A stretch of 64,000 bases of DNA from Ziziphus jujuba (GCF_031755915.1 NC_083384.1:28376001-28440000); one strand, 5' to 3'; positions 11,853 through 25,903 are shown, numbered from the stretch's first letter. Made by a program: numbers and translations. The notes: generated by a model from the letters alone, not told the origin.

Positions 11853-14800
11853 GTTGAAAAGTGAAACTGCCAGTGTACAACTTTGTTGTGAGGATGGTTT
11901 TACGGGTAAAAGAAATCATAGGAAACTTCTTTTAAATGGTAATTCTTTTAAACGAAGGATTATTATTGTAGCATATCCAATCATATTGATTATTCATAAA
12001 AAAGAAAAAAAAGAAAAAGACATGATGATGGTTAAACGAGGTCGTTTAATCGATTTTGGACATGCTCTAAATTTGACCCAGACCTTTTCCATGAATTTTT
12101 TTTTTTTTTTTTCTAACGCTTTTGGGGCAAACCACAACTTTCTTTTGTGGTTGCGAATGGATTTTTATTTTTTATGCAATGAACAAATTTCCATTTATGT
12201 GGTTCTTGTTGGAGAATAATAATATTCCTTTTGTTTTATTGTTGTTAACTTTGTTAGTATACTTTATCTGTCCTTGGGTTTAGCAAAGCAGTTAAATGTA
12301 ATGTAGTAAATGTATATATTGTGGTTTTAAATACAAGATTTGAGCATTTGTTTCATATCCTTGCTACAATTCTTTTAGTTCTAATGCTGTTTTGCCATTA
12401 AACAAAATTCTGCCAAATTCCTTGTCCAGTCTTATTCAAGCCCATATAGTGCTACTGCATATTCCATATGATGTTGTATTATTATTATCCAAACGGGCAT
12501 GTAAGCCCCCTGACAAATTCTAATATTCCATGCCACTCATGGCCATGGGAACTGAATCTCCTGAAATTAGAATGACGAAAATGCCTAGGTAATTGGAATT
12601 ATATAGACAAAGAAAGCCTCAAGACTCAAGGTATGAAGATTCGATCATGGTTAGATTGGTAAAAGCGATATAAAGAATATCTGGAAAGTGGCATCAGTGT
12701 TTAGCGAAGTTTTGTTCTGCAAGCGTCGTTGTTGTATTTTTCCTTTTTTTATTTTTTTGTATTTTTATAACCGAGAATGAGTTTAATTGGATTAATTGGG
12801 CTTAATGCCCAATTGAAATGTGGTGAGACTTTTAGGAATCCATTTGGAATAAATAAATAACTAAATTGGACCATTTTAATATTTATTTGTTTATTGATAA
12901 ATTTGAGTGGAAGATAATACCTGACCTTTTGAAACCAGAAGGACATCCAGTCCAACATTTTAAACAGACCCTAGTAATACAAAGCCGCTAGGTTTGCCAC
13001 TAGTTGGTATCATATCCTCTAACAAATTCCTTTCAATGAACAATTCACAAAATGTCTTTAAGATTATCTCACAAAATGCAAGCATATATGAGATACCAGT
13101 CAATCAACGCATGGAAGCATCCTCCGAAGGGATATTTTATAGTTATACTTTATATGGTTTACTTTTTTGCATCAAGTTGATTCGTTATTTTATAAGCATT
13201 TTGTCTTCTTATATCTGGCTCAATTGCTATTCCATTTATGCAAATGGTTTTCTAAGAAGAGGTTTCGCAAAATCAGGGCAAACTGTGAGGGTGGGCTTGT
13301 CTAAGAAAAAAAATCTTATGCACCACCTGGGATTTTGTGGTTTCAAGACACAAAATTGTATGGGATTTTGTGGTTTAAATTTATATGATATGATATTTTA
13401 GTGTTTAGGGACCATTAAATTTTAGAACGATGCAATTTTTGCTTGTCTTTAAAGGCATGTATTTTTTAAGCCCTAAGATCACTAATGCATATTATTTATG
13501 ATGCTTTAATATAGTAATAAAACAGCATGAGCATGTTTTTGGTTTTTCAAAATTTATTTCTATGATTTTACTTTATTCGACTGTGGGATTCAAAGTTAAA
13601 TGGTCCATTTGCTATGTTATACCGCTATTTTCCCTAAAAGCTAAGTTTATTGGAAGTCGTATTTAAAATACTTTTATATCACCAATTTCATCTTTTCTTT
13701 GTCCAACTTCCATTTTTGACTTTCTGAAAGAAAAAAATTAAAAGAAGCATTTGAATTTTCTTTTTTTATTCTTTTGTTAGCTGGGTGGTATATACTTTCT
13801 GCAACTTCTTTTCCTTCAACTAGCTGGCATTTTATTGCATATGATTACTTTATCAATTGTAAGTTAATAGCTGCAATTTCCATGCTTTTAAGTGGCTTTA
13901 CAGTCAAACACATCATGGTTCATATTTGCTTTCAGGACTAAAATAATGGCTCTGCTCTACTGTTTGCTCTGATCCCTTCACGGCCACTAGTGGTTTTACT
14001 CATTCATTTGTACACTTTTTTGAAGAGTGCTTCTGTCTAAAAGAAGCAAGAAATGTAGGGTCCTCTGTATCATGTCCGAAATTTCTAAAACCTTTTTTCC
14101 ATTTACTATTAAACAAATAATATGAATAATGTTTAAGACCTTTTGATTTTGAGGCTTGATTCGATAACAATGTTTCCAAGTTTTGATGCCCTTTTAACCT
14201 TGAGCTTTTGTCCCTTTACCCAATTTGTAGCTTTATAATTAGAAGAAGAAGTTGATGCTAATTCTGTTCTCTTATTGGGACCCGATTATAAGAAATATCA
14301 GCTTCATAGTTCTTGGCAGTTATGGAAAGAGTTGGATTCTCATATTTGGTGTTTGTGGTTGGTTTGGAGTTTGTAGGATAAGGGAGTGTTTTGTCTATTT
14401 GTTGAAGCATCCCATTTCACAATCACTTTCAGCCCCAATCAAAATCGTGTTGTTCACATGCACAATCTGTAGCTAATGCTAAATTTTTAACTAGACTCAA
14501 AATCGAAATGGAAGACATTTCATGTAAATGAGCAAACTAGTTTCGAATAGGTAGATTTTCAGGTCATGCGATGAAGTTACAATGGGAATAAGTTGTGTTA
14601 CTGACATCAAATTTGCCCACCAAATTAATTACCGATTGATATAATTTCATTTTGTTGGTTTCTAAATCATTTTCTTATATTGCACAGTTTCTATATAAAT
14701 TGGTTAAGTATCACAATGCATCAAACAGTGTTATTGGTGTGGCACTGGTGGGGGAATAGGGAATGCTTAAAAAGTGGTGAGACAACTACCAAAAATTAAG

Positions 14801-15725
14801 CTACTTTGTGTGTGTTGTCTTAAAAAGCAAAAGAAAAAATGAAATAAAATAAAAAATAGGTACTTTCTGGAATTGTTTTTTTATTTTTTTATTTTTGCTT
14901 CCATGTACTTTCTAGATTGCTGGGAAAAAAACAGAAAAATGATATTGGAACGTTACTTTCTGTTCAAGCAATCGAAAAGAAAGTTCACTTATGGGTTGCC
15001 ACACATTGGACCCCCTGCCATAAATGACGAAATATTGGACTAAACATTATGAAAATATATATTCATAAATCTTATTGATGAAACATGCAATCTATAATTG
15101 TTATATTATTAACTTTTACAATACTCTAATGAAATAGACGGTTTACTTGGTAATTTTCATCTGTTTTTTAATGTATCACCAACAGATTGAAATGATATGA
15201 ATTTAAAATTTTGGACCAAAGAATTTGAAGTTTGAAATTACATTTGGCCACTTATGCATGTTTACTTGACCATTTGAACCTCAACGTGCCCCTTGACAAT
15301 TTGAAATATTATTAGAAATTCTTTGAATCTTTTAAGTTAATTGAGGTCACAATCAAGCTGCTTTCTACGTGGTGGAATCATGAGCCAAACGTATCTAATA
15401 TCTAATATCCGAAACTAAATTAATAAACATATCTAATATCCGAAACTAATAAATTAATAACTTAATAAATAAAATATTTAATCATGAACCAAGCGTCCAC
15501 ATCACGTGAGACCCACCTCACCATTCTGTTCGTGGATCGGTTAACGTGGACGGTCTAGATTCCTCTGTTCCACAGATTTCTATAGCAATTAAAAATAATT
15601 GCATGTTGTTTTATCACCACAAACATAGATTTTGACGGCATTTAAAAATTATATCCATTTTGTTTTTTTTGTTGGCTTAAGAGCCAAGGTTTTAAAAGTT
15701 TTTTTTTCTTTGGATCAGTGATTAA

Positions 15726-15734
15726 CCACGTGTC
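15726..15734 (+). promoter_or_regulatory. ABRE/G-box CCACGTGTC upstream of reticulon gene
   Basis: A G-box with an ABRE-type core (ACGTGTC) lies about 450 bases upstream of the reticulon ATG. Such sites bind bZIP factors in abscisic-acid and stress responses. A single copy is weak evidence of function. Confidence 0.4.
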
Positions 15735-15962
15735 AGCATACTATGGGCTCAGTTAAATCATACACGTATTCGGCGTTTACATAAATAAGAAGAGAGTGAT
15801 CGCATTCATATCAGTTCCATGTTCGCTTTTGTACCCGACCCAGACATTTATTTGAATTTTCGGGTTAAACCAGCAAAACCTGCAGGTTCGGAACCGAACG
15901 ACGTAGCTTCGGGTCGGAAATTTAAAGGGTCCAGATTATATCCATCATTTTCCCAGTCCCTA

Positions 15963-15972
15963 CTATTTATAG
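15963..15972 (+). promoter_or_regulatory. Putative TATA box of reticulon gene
   Basis: CTATTTATAG lies about 215 bases upstream of the ATG at 16187, which suits a 5' UTR of roughly 190 bases. No other equally good TATA element lies between it and the start codon. Confidence 0.45.
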
Positions 15973-16186
15973 GTGAGCCAAACGAATAGAAAGGGCTTCG
16001 TTTGGATTTTGAAAACAGAAGGGAAAAAAAAGCAAGTAGATCGCATTGGTTTCGAGAAGTTTCGAAACGAGAACAATCTGATTGGGCGTTTTTTTTTTTT
16101 TTGGTGGATTTGAAAGAAGCGCTTTGAGATCAGCCTGATTAGGGTTTTGTTTTTTGTTTTTTTAATTTTTTGTTATTTTGGTATCG

Positions 16187-17059
16187 ATGGCTGAGCACCA
16201 CGAGGAACCGGGGGCTGAATCGGTAGTGGAGAAGATAACGGAGAAGATCCACGACGTTGGCCACCACGACGATTCGTCGTCGTCGTCGTCGTCGGATTCA
16301 GACAACGAGAAGAGCAGCCACTCTCCGTCGTCGATTAAGTCCAAGATTTACAAGCTCTTTGGGAGGGAAAAACCAGTGCACAAAGTCCTTGGCGGTGGAA
16401 AACGTACGCGATCCCTTCATTTTCTTCATATTGATTTTTTCTATTATTAATCTGGTTTTTGTTTTTTCTTTTTGATAAATTTTTCAATCTTTTATTTTCG
16501 AGAAACGAGTTCAAGTCTGTATGGAACACTGTGGATATGTTTTTGATGCTTTTGGAAATTTTCTTGAATTTTTTTTTTTTTTGACTGAGTTGGCTTATTT
16601 TTGTTAGAAATTCACGGTCTCGAATCGTGAATAGAAATCTGATAATACATGCACTCTTGGTTTTTTTATTTTTTTAGTACATGGTCTAGATCAGTAGATC
16701 TGGTTAATCTCTGTTTCGGTGAACTAAAGAAAAAGGCGGGGTATAATATATACATATACATACATGTGTGTGTGGTGTTTGTTGGTTTTGATGTGGTTTT
16801 CTTATTGGTTCTGATTAAAGGCTACTTTTTTGCTTTTTGCTAGGCTAACTCTCACGCTTTATATATGCTTGAAAGTGAATAAGTTGATAGGCGAAACTCA
16901 ATTATGACATTGCTTTTCCTTTTTTTTTTTTTTCTTTTTTTCTTTTTTTCTTTTTTTGTTTAGGGGTTTCTTCGTTCTTCTCTTAATTTTTGTATTTAAA
17001 TTAAAGTATTGACCTTTTTCGGTTAGTTTGAGTAAGACTTGTAACGTTCGCTTGAGTTT

Positions 17060-17113
<54 letters not shown>

Positions 17114-18174
17114 TGTGATAATTGATTTTTGTGTGTTCCAGCGGCCGATATTTTCTTGTGGAGGAACAAGAAGGTATCAGCAGGAGTGCTTGGATTTGCA
17201 ACGGCCGTATGGGTTCTGTTCGAATTGGTCGAATACCACCTGCTTACTCTGCTTTGCCACTTGTTGATACTTGCTCTCGCCTTGTCGTTTTTATGGTCCA
17301 ATGCTTGCACCTTCATCCATAAGTATGCTCTGCTAAGAATCTCTACTGTTCCTAAATTTTTATGTTTACATTGTTCATTTATGACCATTTGTTTCCATTT
17401 AGGTCTCCACCACGCATTCCAGAAGTCCGTATTCCAGAGGACCCAGTTCTACAGATCGCCAATGTACTTAGGATTGAGATCAATCGGGGTTTTGCTATCC
17501 TGCGTGATATTGCATCTGGGAGGGATTTAAAGAAGTTTCTATCTGTAAGTGCTTTTGATCATATAAATTATAATTCCATTCCTGCTGTTAAGTTCAGTGG
17601 TTTGTATTATAATTATTTATTTATTTATTTTTAACTATGTAAACCTTAAGAATGTTGGTTATCGATTGATTTTGTTCAAAAAATGTGTACCGACTACTTC
17701 TAATACTCGGTGAAAAGTTGAGGGTAGCCTTTGTGGTTTATTACACTGTTGTTAAAATGGTTTCTTAGCTTTTGATATGTTGCGTTCATTTATATCATGA
17801 TGTTTTTAAATTGTTATATTTTGACTTAATTTTTTATGCTGTGATTAATTAGGTGATAGCTGGCTTGTGGGTTCTGTCTATAGTGGGGAATTGGTGCAAC
17901 TTCTTGACCCTGTTCTACATAGGTAATTAACTCATCTTGTAAAGCTATTCATTTTGACTTTTATATAGAGTTCTTAACATGATGTTGCCTGATTCGAAAT
18001 GCAGCATTTGTTTTGCTCCATACTGTTCCGGTATTTTATGAAAAATACGAGGACCGTGTGGATAAATTTGCTGAGAAGGCATTAATTGAGATCAAGAAGC
18101 AGTATGCAGTATTTGATGCTAAGGTGCTAAGTAAGATACCTAGGGGACCATTAAAGGACAAAAAGAAGGTTTAA
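16187..18174 (+). CDS. RTNLB: Reticulon-like protein (RTNLB1-6 group)
   Basis: Five exons: 16187-16403, 17142-17322, 17403-17544, 17853-17922, 18005-18174, all with GT-AG introns, giving 259 residues. The N-terminus is hydrophilic ([20 protein letters not shown]) with a serine run and a basic segment ending [20 protein letters not shown]. That is the family signature just before the reticulon homology domain, which fills residues from about 73 to the end. The domain has two long hydrophobic hairpins (about 85-135 and 180-215) joined by a polar loop containing [12 protein letters not shown]. It ends KDKKKV, which fits a dilysine (KKxx) ER-retrieval signal. Reticulons bend ER tubules and sit in the ER membrane. 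It converges with the AAA ATPase gene, 1.46 kb away. RTNLB1 and RTNLB3 are both plausible Arabidopsis counterparts by position. Confidence 0.92.
17062..17113. repeat. Compound (TA)n(GA)n microsatellite in reticulon intron 1
   Basis: About 29 bases of TA run straight into about 23 bases of GA, ending some 28 bases before the exon 2 acceptor AG at 17140-17141. The repeat occupies the space where the branch site and polypyrimidine tract would normally lie, and the GA part is purine-rich on the sense strand. Confidence 0.85.
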
Positions 18175-19631
18175 AGTGGCTGACCTGCCATCAAGTTCTG
18201 TTTGCTGACATATATTTGGTAGCTGTGTTTTACCAGGATGTTGTGAAATTTTATCCATGATTTGCTAGAACCCTATTCTCTTCTTTTGTTCTTATGGGGT
18301 CTTTGGGTTCTCAATGTGAATTGATGAATATGTGGATTCTCGTTTTATACTTGTTGCTTCGTATATGGGTATTAATTTTGATGGATGTTTTGCTTGACTG
18401 CAAGTGACATGGTGATTATACTTCCATGTCAAATAGTTTCTTGTATATTGTGGTTTAAGTTCTGATTTCTGAAATTATTTATCATTTGTCGAAAATATGG
18501 TCATTTGCCGAATGGTTTTTCTTTTTCTCAATAATAATTGGTTATTATTATTTGCCGATATAAACATTATAATATAACAGAGTAGTAACAATAAAATTTT
18601 ATTTTTTGGTAGTGGCTGAATGTGTATCTCTATTAATTGTCTTCATAGTTTAGCAATGTTAAGACCGACAATAAAGTATATAGGCCAGTTTACAGACCAT
18701 GTGTCAATGTTAGTCTTCGATGTTCTAAGTAATCTGTCATGATGGATTTTTCACATTGCAATTTAGTATATGATGATCACTTTTAATTTCATCCAGCAAC
18801 TTCTGACTTGCATGGTAATGAACCATTCATTGTCTTTCACCAAAAAAAATGAACCATTCGTTGTCCTTGAGTCTCCATCCAACTAACACAGATTCAAGTC
18901 TCTCATCATAAGTATGACCCATAATATGAAAAGATAAATATTCATTACTCCTTGACCAAAGGCCAAAGCACAGGCTACCGACCAGAGTTTAGGGGGACCC
19001 ATAAGAAATGACCTAACCCTCTCCAAATTTGCTTCACAGACCTGTTTTTCTTTTTCTTTTTTCTTTTATTTTAAGAGAGAAAATAATGTTTCGAAACATT
19101 TGTTTATATTAAAAAAAAAAATTATACAATTTTTAAATAGACAAGGTATTAACCGGTTTAGAAATAAAAATATTTGAAGATATAATTAGTTAGATATTTG
19201 AAACTTGGTAGCAAGCTAAACGCTGTTTGCTTACCTGTCCATCTGTAGTTTAGCATTATGACAAAAATCCAGATAAGATTAACATTCACACCTATTCCGA
19301 AAACATAGCTTGTAATACTCAAAAACATTATAAATACATGCTTAACGTTTTCAGGAACTATAAAACAAAACATGGCCGTTTAAACGGAACTTGGCAAACT
19401 CCCTGGAAATTCTTTGTTTTACTCTCCACTTTTGTTTCTTTCATCTCTTAAATTTCTAAACACTAATAACAGGCTTGTTTCCGCCAGGAGCAACCCTACA
19501 ACAAAGTCTTCTTCAGTATTTGATAGTTCAACTACTTATGTTTGTGATGGTATATTAGACTCCTTCGCTACTCTGATGGGAAAATAGTTTTTAACTACTT
19601 CGTGATGGTATTATAGGTTCCATCATCGGTC
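18175..19631. other. Intergenic region between convergent genes
   Basis: This holds the 3' UTRs of the reticulon (plus) and AAA ATPase (minus) genes and AT-rich spacer. No further gene, RNA or repeat element is evident. Confidence 0.6.
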
Positions 19632-22600
19632 TTATAGGAAATAAGTCAGCTGCTGCTTCTTTCTTGAACCGCCTTCACCATATAAGTCGTTCCATTGTTT
19701 CAACTCACTCATTATAGATCCCTCGACTGCAAAGCTGGCTGCAACCTGTAACAACACCGAGAAATAATATAAAACATAAGAACAAGCAGTTCCTAAGAAT
19801 TATGATACCAATCTCAACGGCAATGCCATATGATATTGGTGTAATATGTCGAAAATATTGAATCTTTGATCCTGCTGACTGTAAAGATTATGACTATTCT
19901 ACTCCCAACTACAATGAAGTCCTCCAAAATGAAGGTTAAGGCAGAGATGGAAACATCCAATCCTTTAAATAGATTCTAAACTCTTTAATCAAACTTACTA
20001 ATTGGCAATTAAAAGTGCGGGAAGGAATCATTCATATAGGGTTCTGACTACTGACACATAAAATCCTTGTAACTCATTGTCCAAGAGAGAGAGTACCTGA
20101 TTCTTTGCCTGCCTGAAGTCCTCCATGTTTAAGGGCCTGAGTGTAATTACTCTTTCTGGTTTAGCATCTTTTGTGTCTGTGGCATTTTCTGAATTCTGTG
20201 CATCTGCAGCCCGTTCCTCCTTCGTATTAGGAGCATTTTCTGAACGTGATTTTGCCTCGCCTGCTTTTTCTGCAGCTTTCTGTTTCTTCTCCTACAAGAG
20301 AATAGCTCATCACTGTCAAGATATTTCATCATGGTGGTCTAAAATTTGTACTTCTTTATATTATACTAAAAGTGCAAGGAGGAGGAATAGAAACTTACTA
20401 AATCCTTCAGTCTCTCTTGCTGTATCAACTCCCTTACAGGCCGATAAGCAGCTGTTGTGCACAAGTTCTGTGTGATAGTAATACCATGTAAATTAGACAT
20501 AATTCAGCATTAAATAACCAACCAACAAATATATAATTAGCTATACCGACCTTAATATCACTTCCACTATACCCTTCTGTCATAGTTGCTAGTTCCCTGA
20601 AGTCTAGACCTTCTTTCACTTTTTCTTTTGCCAATAAAGTTCTTAAAATCATTTCCCTGTTCTCGACAGATGGTAGTCCCACCATAATTCTAGTTTCCCC
20701 AGTAAGCATTGCCATAGGCAAATATAATGTTATCAACACATGATCCATTTTAAAGGGAGTTGAGTGATAATATTCTTAATGAGGAATCAAATGTAGTTCA
20801 CTGAATATGGATTTATACCTTCGCTCAAAACGCCTGATAATTGCTTCATCAAGGTCAAATGGCCTGTTTGTTGCAGCAAGAACAAGAATTCTCTCTCCTG
20901 GTCTTGTCAAGAGCCCATCCCAATGAGTCATGAACTCATTCTTTATCTTTCGCATGGCTTCGTGCTCCCCAACTCTTGTTCTCTGGCCAAGCATGCTATC
21001 AACTTCATCTACAAAGATAATAGTTGGAGAAACTTTGGCTGCCAGTGTGAACAAAGCTCGAACGTTCTTCTCATCTTCACCAAACCATTTAGAGGTGATA
21101 GTAGACATTGAAACATTAATGAAGCTTGCTCCAGCTTCCCTAGCAATGGCCTTTGCCAGCATCGTCTTCCCAGTGCCAGGAGGCCCAAAAAGTAATATAC
21201 CTCTGCACGGCTTCAAAAGACCTCCATTGAAGAGGTCTGGTCTTCGAAGAGGGAGCATCACTAATTCCTGAAGGGACTCTTTTATCTCTTCCATGGCACC
21301 AATGTCAGCAAATGTTACCCCAATCTCATTTGCCGGTATGACCTCTGGCCTTATGCGCTTCTCAAATTCATTGTCAGGTGGAACTTCCTGTTAATAAGTT
21401 ATCCATAATGCCACTTCAGTATCAGTCCCAACAAAAGAAAAAGGGGGAAAAGAGCTCATGTAACCTCTTTAACCACATAACTTGCATATAATTTTTTTTA
21501 ATTTTTTTTGATACAATAGCATTAGCACCTGCACTCCAGGCTTTCATATTTTTCTACTCATCTTTTCTTCAATATCAAAGATAGTAAGCAAGTTGGATAC
21601 ACGTTTTTGTTGTTAGCATGTGTTAAATAAATATCAGATAGAATTTCAATAATTCAAAAAGTAATAGGTAGTTATTACTGCTTTCGATGCTGGAACTGAA
21701 TTGTCACCATCCGTCTTTGCCACTGAAGCTGGTGTCTCCATTCCACTTTTGCTCTCAGGTGCACTTTTGTTTTCAGGAGCAGAGCTATCACCTTTTGTTT
21801 CTGGCTTTACGCCACGAGTATCAGGCCTTCCTGATTCCTATAATTAATGAAAAAGCACAGATAAATCATATTGGTAATTTGCATCGATGTCTCAGGTAGA
21901 TGGATAGAAGCACAGGTGTACGAACCATGGATGTTTCAGCTTGTGCTTCCAACTTTAATGTATCTTTGTCGGATTTTCTTTCTTGGAATATGCTTAATCC
22001 ATGGGATAAACTGCACCCAGAGCCAACAAAATAGGGTACAGAGGACTGAGAACAACTCCCCAGAAAAAAAAAAAAAAAAAAAAGACACAAAAAACAAAAA
22101 GTGATCTAACCTTACCTCTTGGAAGAAATGACGAGTTTTCCATTTCTATATTCAGGATCCTTGTTATTCATCAAGTGATAAGAAATTGCTGATACCACAA
22201 TCTCCTCAATATAATTACTGATAACCATTGTGTCTGCAACACATATGGAGTCCAGATCATCACATTCAAGATCATTTGATGAAAGTACTTCCATTATGTG
22301 GTTTTTGTTATCCTGAAGTTGGATTGTCTTCATATCTTCCTCCAGTTGACAATTCCAGCTCACAAGATGGGACTCGTTTTCAGGAGGCCGGATCTCGATG
22401 TTGTAAGGGAAAAGACCAGAAAGCTTCTCATCCACCTCTTTGTAGTCATTACCTTGATCCAGAATTCTTGAGCCAAGGATCAGCACAGACCCAGATAGTT
22501 TCTTCAACATTTTGTGAAATAGATTATATATCCTCTGTGACCTAGATAAGAACTTATCCACATCCCTAAGGTACAGCACAACGGGACTGGTTTTGGAAAC

Positions 22601-25600
22601 GTAAACCAAAACCTGCAAGGAATACATTATATTGTTTCAGACATCACCTTCTTGATTGAGCAAAATCTAATTAGAAAAGTAAGAATATGACACATTTTTC
22701 ACTGCTGAGATTCACAAGATTGTCCAAAATGGCAAATACCTTGTAAAGAGACTGTATAAGAAGCTTCTCATCAAAGGACCAGCTGGTTGTGCGCTTGAGA
22801 GGAGCTAAAAAAAAAAACAAAAATTTTCAAGAAAATAAACAACTAAATAATTCATGGATAAGTAAAGCTGACAAATACTTTAAGAGATGCAGCCCTTAGA
22901 AATTTGTGAGACTATATTTGTTTTTTGAGTTAATGCTATATGTAATCAAGAAGAAAAGATACGTTTAAGAGTATTCTTACTTTAACAGTTTTATCTATGG
23001 TTTCATCATCATGAAAGGAATGACTCAATTATAAATATTTGCCAAAATACCATCTCAAGCATTGAAATAAAATTATGCATTTAACCCCTTCACAGCCAAA
23101 ATATTAGGACTTGAATTAAGGATGTTCTACAACTCTAGAAGTTTTGATTTGTTTGACTTATAACATGGGAAAATGTCTCGTAAGGTATATGCCATATAAC
23201 AAGGACTTAAAACTGCCAGCTTCCTAAAACTCTAAACCAAAAAAATTCATTACGGGGCAAGAAAAAATGATTTAATTTTATAATCTAATTGACAAATCAT
23301 TAGTGTGATTTCAATGTTCTTAGAACTTCATATTTTCACTACATCTACACATGGTACGATAGAATTGCTACGGTTATGGAAAATTGTGAAACCAAGAAGT
23401 TTTTATTTATTTAATTTCTTCTTAAAAAACATCCTTAAGGAGGCAAGAAATTTGTGGAGACCTGGATTTGCAGGGCCCTGAGAAGCAAGGTTACTGATAT
23501 TGGCCGAGGCAGAAGCATTTCTACGAAGCTTTGGAGGATTACTAGATTCCATTGCCCTGCAATTGCAGAAACAAGATACAGTGAGGAAATGAATAGGGAA
23601 CTTAATCCCGTGTGACATATCAAGAAAAATTTGACTCCAAATACCTTGATACAAGATCCACACCACTGCTTTGCCTTCGTAAGGATCCTGCAATAAGATT
23701 TTCTCTGTCAGAGCTATCAGAGGTAGAAACAACAAATTACCAAATGCATGCATGCAATGAAGTCCCCTACAGGAAGAATACAAATTTTACAAATTAGATT
23801 CATAACCCCTGTAGCCGAGAAAACCAGTTTTTTGTAATTCTAGATGGCACAAAACCAAACAAAGGAACTTTTCATCCAACAGATATTGCAAATCATCTAG
23901 GATAACAACTCTGCATACACATATATCATCGCAACTAAAACATTACAATGTAACAAATCATCTAGGATAACAACTCTGCATACACATATATCATTGCAAC
24001 TAAAACACTACAATGTAACCATCCAAAAATGCTTAAAAACTAAAAGAAAATTAGGCATATTTTTTTGTAACAATTAGAAACCACACCACTGTGTTTACCA
24101 GAATAGAAGTAGATATGTTAATATACCTTTGGGTTCATCCCTTGGTGGAAGGATGGAAAATGACCCAAGTAAGCCAGACAGTCGCTCCAGCGTCATCTCC
24201 GAAGCTGACCTTCTAAAAGACTGCAAAACAAATATCAACATTTAGAATATTTGAAAATGTATAGAAGTTAAACAGGCAACTCAGTCATTCAAATGGTGTA
24301 AGACGAAAATGTTAAGAACATCACATCTTCCATTGAAGTTAATCTTTACAAGAAATACAGTAAAAATGAAAAAAGGGGAAAGGTTTTTCAATTTCATTAA
24401 AGTTATTGGTGGATATCTAGAGACAGAATTCTGATGGCAGCGTCTCGAGAAAACTTACTGATTCTTTGTTGCCACTACCATATTTGCTCTGGATCTGTAA
24501 AACTCAAAACATTATAGATATTACCGCATATTGGAAATTAATAACCAAAAATAATATATATATATATATAAAATAAAAAAAAGGCATACAGACCTTCAGG
24601 GAGAAGTCTGTTACATCCAAAAGCAACAACTTGGCTTCAAAGTAGTGTGCTAAAGCCTTTGCAAGCATTTGTTGGTAAAGCTCTTCAAGAAATGAGGATA
24701 ATTAGAAATTATAATTACAGTTTTGAATTAACAATTAAACCCTGATCAGTAAACAGTGCAAAAAACAAACCCGCAGGCCCTGATAGCAAAATGGCTCGAC
24801 TAGCCGGAGAAAGGTTTCTTGTGTATTTAGAAACCTCGGCATGTTTCAGATGCACATAGGCAGCACTTGTCAGTAAAACTCGTGTTTGTTCACTGCAAAT
24901 CACAATCCAAATATGTTGTTTATGTTAGAAGTCTAATAATTGGTAATTAAATTATTAAAGTAAGCATAAGTCAAAACATCAATCAAGCTCTGCTCAAACA
25001 AGTTATAAATATAGTCAAAACATCAATCAAGCTCTGCTCAAACAAGTTACAAATATTCTTCAAATAAATCATTTTATGATAATTAATATAGTTTTGGAAC
25101 GCCTAAGCTATTCCATAATTAGTCATAATTATGATTGGAATGTTGGAATTAAAACTGTCGGCCCTAAAAATCATCAATTTTAATAAATTCAAAGAACGTG
25201 CTGATCTTACTAAAATTAGGAAGGGAGACAAAATAATCGTAAATAGAATATAATTTAATGGTAAAAAAAAAACGAAGCTGCACGTGACGGTGCAAAAATA
25301 CAATTAGATTGTGGATTAAGGTTAAAAAAAAGTAGTACCAACAAAATCAAAATAAAATCAATTTTAATAATACATAATGCTCCTTATCCATAATCACTGG
25401 GATTAAATAAAAAAAGAAGAAGGAAAAGTCATTTTGTGTAATTAAATAATTTAGAACATAAATTGCGCAAGAAATTAAAAAAAAAAAAAAAAAGAAGGAA
25501 GGATTTTTTGTATTCTCTGAGTCACGGAAACACAGGCTTCGGTTCTTGAGGCAACGGAAATCGAGAATAATTTCATAAAACAATCAGGAATAACTTTCTG

Positions 25601-25903
25601 TTTTCGTAAAACAAGAAAAGCGTTGCTAATCGTAGAAACGAAAATTGAACCAAAAAAAAAAAAAGAATGGAAAATTAAGTGAGACCTGAGGTAGTAGGGG
25701 AATTGGTCGAAAGTGACGTTGCTTTCTCGGCCATCAACGACCTGTCGTAGCATCTCCTGCTCCATCTTCTCGGCAGTTACGGCTTTGGATGAGGTGGATT
25801 GTCCCGTCCATTTTCCCACTGTCTGATTCGAAGCCAATCCAAGCCCCACTCCAACTCCTACACCTACACCTAAAGCCGATAACAGAAATCCTTTCTGTTC
25901 CAT
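19632..25903 (-). CDS. DAA1: AAA-type ATPase, DAA1-like (MSP1/ATAD1-type AAA module)
   Basis: Sixteen exons on the minus strand: 25903-25686, 24892-24771, 24682-24594, 24494-24459, 24220-24127, 23687-23645, 23556-23462, 22804-22740, 22612-22116, 22010-21926, 21837-21679, 21387-20819, 20689-20551, 20467-20399, 20291-20097, 19745-19632. All introns are GT-AG and in frame, giving 862 residues. The N-terminus is [12 protein letters not shown] followed by a Gly/Val hydrophobic run (about residues 8-25), a possible membrane or organelle anchor. A degenerate AAA-like half follows ([20 protein letters not shown], about 100-119). The catalytic AAA domain has Walker A GPPGTGKT (569-576), Walker B IIFVDE (624-629), and a second region of homology with [18 protein letters not shown]. 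It ends [12 protein letters not shown]. The family belongs to the MSP1/katanin-like meiotic clade. DAA1 is named from Arabidopsis as a DUO1-activated ATPase of the male germline, and this gene may equally be the closely related At4g28000 or At5g52882 type. Confidence 0.93.
23889..24018. repeat. 65-bp tandem duplication in AAA ATPase intron
   Basis: Two adjacent 65-base copies start CAAATCATCTAGGATAACAA at 23889 and 23954 and differ at only a few positions. They lie in the intron between exons 5 and 6 of the DAA1-like gene. Confidence 0.85.
24970..25057. repeat. 44-bp tandem duplication in AAA ATPase intron 1
   Basis: Copies begin GTCAAAACATCAATCAAGCT at 24970 and 25014 and are almost identical, indicating a recent duplication within the intron. 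Confidence 0.85.

Larger units (their letters stand above)
11853..16186. other. Intergenic spacer between GH5 pseudogene and reticulon gene
   Basis: No supported gene. The stretch is AT-rich with poly-T tracts and a direct repeat of GGGATTTTGTGGTTT near 13340-13375. A 135-codon open frame at 12994-13401 has no recognisable domain or codon bias. The last 450 bases hold the probable reticulon promoter. Confidence 0.6.

Noticed and set aside
12994..13401. Plus-strand open frame of 135 codons in the spacer
   Set aside because: No recognised domain, no clear promoter or splice context, and an amino-acid composition expected from AT-rich non-coding DNA.
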